From Virgisporangium ochraceum (GTDB lineage: Bacteria; Actinomycetota; Actinomycetes; Mycobacteriales; Micromonosporaceae), in assembly GCF_016863655.1 (NCBI RefSeq), contig NZ_BOPH01000028.1:1-62900 (forward strand): 62,900 bases of DNA, read 5' to 3'. Numbering within the stretch: the first letter of the stretch is position 1; each line of letters starts with the position of its first letter. Below are positions 57,986 through 62,900 of this stretch, piece by piece. The notes below the pieces were generated by a model that did not search any database, was not told the DNA's origin, and was given only the letters and a program-made list of their open reading frames with translations. Both the position numbers and the translations under genes were made by a program.

Positions 57986-59200
57986 GTGAGCGCGCTCCTG
58001 GTGCGCCACGGCGACGTTCTCGACGGCGCGACCTTCTCCTGGCTCCAGGGGCACGATGTGCTCGCGGTGGACGGTCGCGTCGTCGAGGTCGGCAGGTCGT
58101 TGCGGTCCGACGACGCCCGGATGGTCGACGCGCGCGGGCTGCGCGTGGTGCCCGGGCTGATCGACTGCCACGTGCACGTGACCGCGGCCAGCGCCGACCT
58201 GGCCGCGCTGGGCCGCTGGCCGGCGACCTACGCCACGGCGCACGCCGCCCGCCTGATGCGCGACATGCTGCACCGCGGCTTCACCACCGTGCGCGACGTC
58301 GGCGGTGCCGACTTCGGCCTCGCCCGCGCACAGGCCGAGGGACTGTTCCCCGGGCCCCGGCTGGTCTTCGGCGGCAAGGCGTTGAGCCAGACCGGCGGGC
58401 ACGGCGACGGCCGGCAGGCGGGCGAGTCGGCGGCCGAGGACCCGTGCCGCCACCTCTCGCTGGGCCGGGTGGTCGACGGCGTCGACGCCGTACGCGCGGC
58501 CGCCCGCGACGAGCTGCGCACCGGCGCGCACCACCTCAAGGTGATGGCCGGCGGAGGAGTCGCCTCGCCGACCGACCGCATCGACTCGACCCAGTACTCC
58601 ATGGACGAGCTGCGCGCGATCGTCGACGAGGCACACGCCGCGAACCGGTACGTGGCCGCGCACGCCTACACCGCGCGGTCGGTGAACCGGGCGCTGGAGG
58701 CGGGCGTGCGCAGCATCGAGCACGGCAACCTCATCGACGGGCGCAGCGTCGAGCTGTTCCTGGAACACGACGCCTACCTCGTGCCGACGCTCGTGACCTA
58801 CTGGGCCCTGCAGGACGAGGGGCGCGAGTTCGGCCTGCCCGAGGACAGCTGGCGCAAGGTGGCCGAGGTGCTCGACGCCGGCCTCGGCGCCCTGTCGCTG
58901 GCCGCGGACGCCGGGGTGCGCATCGCCTACGGGTCGGACCTGCTCGGTGGCATGCAGCGGCACCAGCTGCGCGAGTTCCGGATCCGCGCCGAGGTCCAGC
59001 CGCCGGCCGACGTGCTGCGCTCGGCCACGACGGTGGCCGCCGACCTGCTGAACCTGACCGGCGAGGTCGGTGTGATCGCCCCGGGCGCCCACGCCGACCT
59101 CCTCCTCGTCGACGGCGACCCCCTGACCGACGCGGGCGCCCTGGCCGACCGGATACGCACGGTGATTCAGGGCGGCGAGGTTCTGGTCGGCAACGGTTGA
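57986..59200 (+). CDS. Metal-dependent amidohydrolase (prolidase/imidazolonepropionase-like)
   Basis: 404 residues. Metal site: LIDCHVHVTAAS, carboxylated lysine in HLKVMAGGGVASP, VAAHAYT, IEHGNLID and the aspartate in YGSDLLGGM. It belongs to the Xaa-Pro-dipeptidase-like amidohydrolases. Only 7 bases follow the GH53 stop, so it is probably co-transcribed with the galactan genes, an unexpected partner. GTG at 57986 has no good ribosome site. Confidence 0.87.
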   Translation: MSALLVRHGDVLDGATFSWLQGHDVLAVDGRVVEVGRSLRSDDARMVDARGLRVVPGLIDCHVHVTAASADLAALGRWPATYATAHAARLMRDMLHRGFTTVRDVGGADFGLARAQAEGLFPGPRLVFGGKALSQTGGHGDGRQAGESAAEDPCRHLSLGRVVDGVDAVRAAARDELRTGAHHLKVMAGGGVASPTDRIDSTQYSMDELRAIVDEAHAANRYVAAHAYTARSVNRALEAGVRSIEHGNLIDGRSVELFLEHDAYLVPTLVTYWALQDEGREFGLPEDSWRKVAEVLDAGLGALSLAADAGVRIAYGSDLLGGMQRHQLREFRIRAEVQPPADVLRSATTVAADLLNLTGEVGVIAPGAHADLLLVDGDPLTDAGALADRIRTVIQGGEVLVGNG

Positions 59201-59588
59201 GGCGCAGCCCTGCTCGTGGTTGCACAAAGTAGCCGGCATTCGATGAGACGTGGGCGGTTGTCGCCCTCTCGTGGCCTTGGGCGCATGTGTGGCCATCTAG
59301 CTGGTTGAACTGGCCGATCGTATGAGATTGCGCTGGTCGGGCGGGATACTCAAGGCGCGTTCCGTCGAGGGATACATACAACGTACGGGCTTCGTCCGTA
59401 TGCGATGCGGTCGACGTATGGCTGACGCTCGTCTCGTGGCGCTGAGTAGCGACAGGGCGGTTGAGAGGCCTGTGCCCGGCAGGGCACCATGTGGGCAGAA
59501 CGGTACCGTCCGCAACAAGCGAACGGCATCCGGTGCCAGCGGATGCCGTTCTACGCCCCAGCACGCTAGGAGCATCCGGAGGCGCATG
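59201..59588. other. 388-bp gap, AT-richer, with a hairpin
   Basis: No gene. Composition shifts towards AT compared with the genes at left. It contains the hairpin at 59521-59551 and a small CGTACGG/CCGTAT dyad near 59385. Open frames in both directions here lack coding character. Confidence 0.55.
59521..59551 (+). terminator. Hairpin upstream of small genes (terminator or attenuator)
   Basis: Perfect 12-bp stem GAACGGCATCCG (59521-59532) / CGGATGCCGTTC (59540-59551), 7-base loop, 37 bases before the ATG at 59589. Confidence 0.55.
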
Positions 59589-59771
59589 ATGAGTTTACGA
59601 GCCAGCCTGAACCGAGCAAGAAAGCAGTTGGGAGGGGTACGGCGTGCGTGTCGGAACCTCCGTCGGACGGCGGCTGCGGCCACCGTGTCGGCCGGAGTCG
59701 GGATGCTCGTGTGGAGCAGTCCTGAGACGGCTGCGCCGGTCGCCGTTGCCTGGCGGCCTATACGGCGTTGA
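59589..59771 (+). CDS. Small basic protein of unknown function
   Basis: 60 residues. Arg/Lys-rich first half (RASLNRARKQLGGVRRACRN) and a short hydrophobic stretch (AATVSAGVGMLVW). GGAGG six bases before the ATG at 59589. Followed by a hairpin at 59796. Low sequence support otherwise. Confidence 0.4.
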   Translation: MSLRASLNRARKQLGGVRRACRNLRRTAAAATVSAGVGMLVWSSPETAAPVAVAWRPIRR

Positions 59772-59795
59772 CCCGACCGGCTGCCTGACGAACCA

Positions 59796-59827
59796 GACGG
59801 CGGTGAGGCTTCGGTCTCGCCGCCGTC
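59796..59827 (+). terminator. Hairpin between small genes
   Basis: GACGGCGGTGAG (59796-59807) and CTCGCCGCCGTC (59816-59827), 12 pairs with one G-U, 8-base loop. Confidence 0.6.
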
Positions 59828-59857
59828 ATTGCGTCCTGTCTAGCGCAAGGAGCGCGT

Positions 59858-60166
59858 ATGTACAGTCAGCGAGACGGTTGCGCAATGGACCTTGACCTCA
59901 CCACGGGTCCTGACGGCATGCCGACCAGTAGGGCCTCGGTCGCCGTGATGGAGATTCGGAAGGGTCCTCGTCCATTCGGGTCAGTGTCGCTCAAGGGAAC
60001 GTTGGCCCGGGTGTGGGCGCAGGCACCGGCAATCGCGCTCCTGTTCACGATGTTCTTCAAAGGCGAAGAAGTGTTGGCACTGCTGGGTGCCATCGCCGTG
60101 GTCATGAGCGTGGGGTTGAACCGGCCCACGTCGAGTCGTCAGGGGAAGGCGGATCCGCGTCGATGA
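59858..60166 (+). CDS. Small membrane protein, hypothetical
   Basis: 102 residues. AAGGAG five bases before the ATG. A hydrophilic start is followed by one or two hydrophobic segments (APAIALLFTMFF; EVLALLGAIAVVMSVGL) and a charged tail. The stop overlaps the ATG of the next gene (ATGA), so the two form an operon. Not recognised. Confidence 0.6.
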   Translation: MYSQRDGCAMDLDLTTGPDGMPTSRASVAVMEIRKGPRPFGSVSLKGTLARVWAQAPAIALLFTMFFKGEEVLALLGAIAVVMSVGLNRPTSSRQGKADPRR

Positions 60167-60429
60167 GCTCCTCACCGATCAGCCCGCCGCCCGCTACGTC
60201 GCCGCCAGCCGCCGTTGGGGGTCAGTTGGTGCGTCTGACCGTCAATCTCACGCCACGAGCGGCGGAGGCCCTCGACAGGCTCGCAAGCACGACGGAGACG
60301 TCGAAGACGGACGTTGTCAACCGCGCGCTCCAGATCTACGCGTTGATCGAGCAGCTCGCGGCCGCGAACGACGGACAGCTGAGGATCGTCCACTCCGACG
60401 GCTCGGTCGAACGCATCTATCTTGTGTAG
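60163..60429 (+). CDS. Ribbon-helix-helix-like small protein
   Basis: 88 residues. A Pro/Ser-rich N-terminus is followed by LVRLTVNLTPRAAEALDRLA and SKTDVVNRALQIYALIEQLA, the strand-helix-helix pattern of CopG/MetJ-type DNA-binding proteins as seen in small regulators and antitoxins. The C-terminus GQLRIVHSDGSVERIYLV is a beta hairpin seen in a common actinobacterial variant. Coupled to the membrane protein upstream; no toxin gene is recognised. Confidence 0.68.
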   Translation: MSSSPISPPPATSPPAAVGGQLVRLTVNLTPRAAEALDRLASTTETSKTDVVNRALQIYALIEQLAAANDGQLRIVHSDGSVERIYLV

Positions 60430-60538
60430 ACAACGGCATCTGCCCTGATGGCCCGGGTCCGGCCGCGTCGGGTGGCGCAGCGGGGCCCGGGCCACAGCGG
60501 TTACGAACCGGTGTACGGGATCGCTTGTGCGAAACGCG

Positions 60539-60567
60539 TTGCCGGGCTTGTGCGGCGCACCTACCGT
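60539..60567 (+). promoter_or_regulatory. Promoter of rtcB
   Basis: -35 TTGCCG (60539-60544), 17-base spacer, -10 TACCGT (60562-60567), six bases before the GTG at 60574: a leaderless arrangement. Confidence 0.55.
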
Positions 60568-60573
60568 GAGGCG

Positions 60574-61740
60574 GTGAACCGCGTCAACGACCGGCTCGTC
60601 AACTGGGCCAGCATCATCGAACCCGCCACGCTCGCGCAGGCGGAGGCGACCGCGTCGCTTCCGTTCATCTTCCCGCACGTGGCGCTCATGCCCGACGCGC
60701 ATCTGGGCAAGGGCGCCACGGTCGGCTCGGTGATTCCGACACTCGGCGCCATCATCCCGGCGGCGGTCGGCGTCGACATCGGGTGCGGCATGGCCGCCGT
60801 GCGCACGCAGTTCTCCCGCGACGAGCTCGAGGGTGATCTGAGCGTGCTCCGGGAGGCGATCGAGAACGCCGTGCCCCTGTCGGCCGGTGCGTACAACACC
60901 GCGCTGACGCCGTCGGCGCAGCGCCGGGTCGAGACGCTCACCAAGGCGGCCGAGAAGGCCGGGTTCGACCCGGTGAAGTACGCGGGGAACTGGACGCTGC
61001 AGCTGGGTTCGCTCGGTTCCGGCAACCACTTCATCGAGGTGACCGTCGACGAGAACGGCGCCGTCTGGCTGTTCCTGCACTCGGGTTCGCGCGGAGTGGG
61101 CAACCGGATCGCCAGCCACCACATCAAGGTCGCGCAGGCGGCGATGAAGCGGTGGTGGATCAGCCTGCCCGACGCCGACCTCGCGTACCTCGTCGAGGGC
61201 ACCGACGAGTTCTGGGCCTACATCCGCGAGCTGCGGTGGGCGCAGGAGTTCGCGCTCGCCAACCGCGACGAGATGATGGACCGCGTGGTCGCGTGCTTCA
61301 GCGAGTGGGTCGGCGGCGACGTCGAGGAGCTCGAGCGGGTGCAGTGCCACCACAACTACACGACGCAGGAGCGGCACTTCGGCAAGGACGTGTGGCTGTC
61401 GCGCAAGGGTGCCATCGACGCGTCCGAGGGGACGCCGGGGCTGATCCCGGGCTCGATGGGCGACGCCTCGTACGTGGTGGTGGGCAAGGGGAACAAGCTC
61501 GCGCTCGACTCCTCGCCGCACGGCGCGGGGCGCAACTACTCGCGGTCGGCGGCGCGGAGGAACTTCACGCGCGACCAGCTCAAGGAGGCGATGAAGGGCA
61601 TCGAGTACCGCGACACCGACGCGTTCATCGACGAGATTCCCCAGGCGTACAAGCCGATCGACGTCGTGATGGAGGACGCGGCCGACCTCGTAGAGGTCCG
61701 GCACACGCTGCGACAGATCGTCAACGTCAAGGGAGACTGA
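60574..61740 (+). CDS. rtcB: RtcB-type RNA-splicing ligase
   Basis: 388 residues. All key motifs: LMPDAHLGKGATVGSV, VGVDIGCGMAA (manganese cysteine, about residue 70), GSGNHFIE, HSGSRGVGN, CHHNY, PGSMGDASY and HGAGRNYSR, whose histidine takes the GMP. RtcB joins 2,3-cyclic phosphate or 3-phosphate ends to 5-hydroxyl RNA ends. The GTG at 60574 is preferred over a longer frame from 60448 because the promoter ends just before it and family proteins begin here. Confidence 0.92.
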   Translation: MNRVNDRLVNWASIIEPATLAQAEATASLPFIFPHVALMPDAHLGKGATVGSVIPTLGAIIPAAVGVDIGCGMAAVRTQFSRDELEGDLSVLREAIENAVPLSAGAYNTALTPSAQRRVETLTKAAEKAGFDPVKYAGNWTLQLGSLGSGNHFIEVTVDENGAVWLFLHSGSRGVGNRIASHHIKVAQAAMKRWWISLPDADLAYLVEGTDEFWAYIRELRWAQEFALANRDEMMDRVVACFSEWVGGDVEELERVQCHHNYTTQERHFGKDVWLSRKGAIDASEGTPGLIPGSMGDASYVVVGKGNKLALDSSPHGAGRNYSRSAARRNFTRDQLKEAMKGIEYRDTDAFIDEIPQAYKPIDVVMEDAADLVEVRHTLRQIVNVKGD

Positions 61741-61744
61741 CGGT

Positions 61745-62533
61745 GTGAACGCTGCCCGGTGGCTCGGCGAACTGGTCTGGGACAAGGTCGACGGAATCTT
61801 CGCCCGGGCCGGTCGCTGGGTCGCGTCACTGCCGACGCGGGTCGCGCGGCTCGCCGTCGGGATGTGGCACGGGGTGGCGAGCCTGCGTCCGTGGTCGGTG
61901 GAGTGGTGGCGGTCGCTCGCCCGGCCGCGGACGTGGCGGGCCGTGGGCCGCTGGGTCGGCTACCGGGTGGTCGACCTGCTCGAGATCGCGGCGGTCGGCG
62001 AGGTGTACGAGACGCTCGTCGACCTGGTCAAGGTGAACACCCGGCGCCTGTCCGAGGAGGAGATCCGCGACGCGAGCGCCGTGTTCGGCAGCTCGCTCAA
62101 CCTGCGCCTGGTGCGGGTCGACAAGCGGGCTCTCCTCGGCCCGGCCCGCACCAAGCGCGACTACACGAGCTTCCACACGATCAACAGCTGGGGCGAGAGC
62201 CGCCGCGACGTGCTCATCCACGAGCTCACCCACGTGTGGCAGTACGAGCGCGCCGGCGCCATCTACATGCCGCAGGCGCTGCACGCGCAGTTCCGCGGCG
62301 CGGGCTACGACTACGGGGGACGGGCGGGCCTGCGCGCCGCAGAGTGCGGCTTCCACGGCTTCAACCGGGAGCAGCAGGCCCAGATCGTCCAGGACTTCTT
62401 CCGCCTGCGGCAGGGCGACCCGGACCTCGAACTGTACGCGTCGTACGTCCAGGAGGTCTCGACCCTGACCCCGACGCAGCTGATGGCCGGTCGACGGGCC
62501 GCTCGTAGCCAGGATCACCCGCCCGCGCGATGA
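61745..62533 (+). CDS. HELTH-motif putative metallopeptidase-like protein
   Basis: 262 residues. The N-terminal 80 residues are tryptophan- and arginine-rich amphipathic helices (WVASLPTRVARLAVGMWHGV). The second half has DVLIHELTHVWQYERAG, a zinc HExxH site with a following glutamine/glutamate, and DYGGRAGLRAAECGFHGFNREQQAQ. It resembles the DUF4157-like peptidase remnants found in toxin or secretion-associated proteins, with no signal peptide. It starts 4 bases after rtcB, hence one operon. Confidence 0.75.
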   Translation: MNAARWLGELVWDKVDGIFARAGRWVASLPTRVARLAVGMWHGVASLRPWSVEWWRSLARPRTWRAVGRWVGYRVVDLLEIAAVGEVYETLVDLVKVNTRRLSEEEIRDASAVFGSSLNLRLVRVDKRALLGPARTKRDYTSFHTINSWGESRRDVLIHELTHVWQYERAGAIYMPQALHAQFRGAGYDYGGRAGLRAAECGFHGFNREQQAQIVQDFFRLRQGDPDLELYASYVQEVSTLTPTQLMAGRRAARSQDHPPAR

Positions 62534-62840
62534 AGTCCTCCAGCCAGGCGATGTCGTGCCGGGTCCGCGAGGCGAAGAACGCCGCCTCGGCCACCTCGAA
62601 CTGAACCGGAGCGCGCCCACCCTGTCGGCCGGCGAGGTGCGGCGCGCCCGCCCCGCTGAAACCGGCTCACGTGCGTCACCGGCGTCAGCGGCAGTGGGAA
62701 CCCGCGGTCGAACCCGGCCACCTGCACCAAGGTGTTCGACCGGATCCGCCGGCTGTTCGCGGCGACCCGCCCTCCGAGGTGGCGGCCGGAACCGGTCCGA
62801 CGGCGCCCTACCCGCGCGCGCTGGGGTAGTGGGTCACCCG
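62534..62840 (-). pseudogene. Probable frameshifted gene remnant at the right edge
   Basis: On the minus strand protein-like segments appear in different frames: SNTLVQVAGFDRGFPLPLTP then VTHVSRFQRG (about 62740-62660), and further on FEVAEAAFFASRTRHDIAWL then EDFIARAG (about 62605-62528). They read as consecutive pieces of one protein separated by a frame change. The family is not recognised. Bases 62841-62900 show nothing clear. Confidence 0.35.
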
Positions 62841-62900
62841 GACGGGTGTCCGTCATCGTCAACCTGCCCACCAGGTCTGTGCCGGCCGCCTTGATCGTCG

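Noticed and set aside
58731..59564. Minus-strand frame through the amidohydrolase and the following gap
   Set aside because: Mostly antisense to a well-supported gene; the part in the gap has no coding signature or ribosome site.
60448..60573. N-terminal extension of RtcB by 42 codons
   Set aside because: The extra residues are Arg-rich, unlike RtcB proteins, and would include the promoter at 60539-60567.

Overview
The window is high-GC DNA with short gene spacing, ATGA/GTGA start-stop overlaps, many leaderless-type starts (TANNNT box 6-9 bases before the start codon), Tat lipoproteins, ABC sugar importers without their own ATPase, a ClpP pair with a ClgR/PopR-type regulator, and a streptophobe-family membrane protein. 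This fits a filamentous actinomycete, most likely Pseudonocardiales (Saccharothrix/Lentzea/Amycolatopsis-like); the genus is an inference. I see no tRNA, rRNA, transposase, phage gene or CRISPR array, so it looks like ordinary chromosome rich in accessory metabolism.

Left to right: (1) 0.1-3.6 kb, a large secreted multidomain carbohydrate-active protein. (2) 3.9-10.7 kb, a seven-gene fully coupled ebo-type cluster (inositol-phosphate-synthase-like, UbiA/EboC, TIM-barrel isomerase, EboA, EboB, EboE, phosphodiesterase), the most unusual system here: the cyclase of the classical ebo operon (EboD) is absent and a myo-inositol-phosphate-synthase-like enzyme occupies the first position. (3) 11-17.5 kb, a second short Rho, a MerR-type promoter before an aldo/keto reductase, and a two-component system facing an MMPL transporter. 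(4) 17.4-27.2 kb, a cell-wall amino-sugar salvage locus: NgcEFG-like importer, serine hydrolase, NamZ exo-muramidase, BadF-type sugar kinase, RpiR/MurR regulator and MurQ etherase.

(5) 27.2-32.7 kb, small accessory genes, a 0.7-kb non-coding stretch with a perfect 19-bp-arm stem-loop and a 13-bp tandem repeat, and the decayed remains of a secreted discoidin/GH16 glucanase. (6) 32.9-36.7 kb, a secreted beta-helix protein with a LacI-type operator, then a clpP pair joined by a 25-codon relay ORF, followed by a PopR/ClgR-like regulator with a C-terminal LAA. (7) 36.7-41.5 kb, a five-gene operon: ABC exporter, streptophobe protein, OmpR regulator and kinase. (8) 41.7-50.6 kb, mixed enzymes (epoxide hydrolase, amidohydrolase with divergent MarR, DUF2252, CinY-like, DinB) and an esterase lipoprotein.

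(9) 50.6-59.2 kb, a beta-1,4-galactan utilisation locus: LacI repressor, ABC importer, GH42 beta-galactosidase, GH53 endogalactanase and an amidohydrolase, with two matching LacI operators in the divergent promoter. (10) 59.2-62.9 kb, an apparently AT-richer patch with three small genes, RtcB RNA ligase, a HELTH-motif protein, and a probable gene remnant at the right edge. A 13-base motif, GTCCNNTGTGGAC, recurs eight times across the window inside genes on both strands and is not explained by the annotation.
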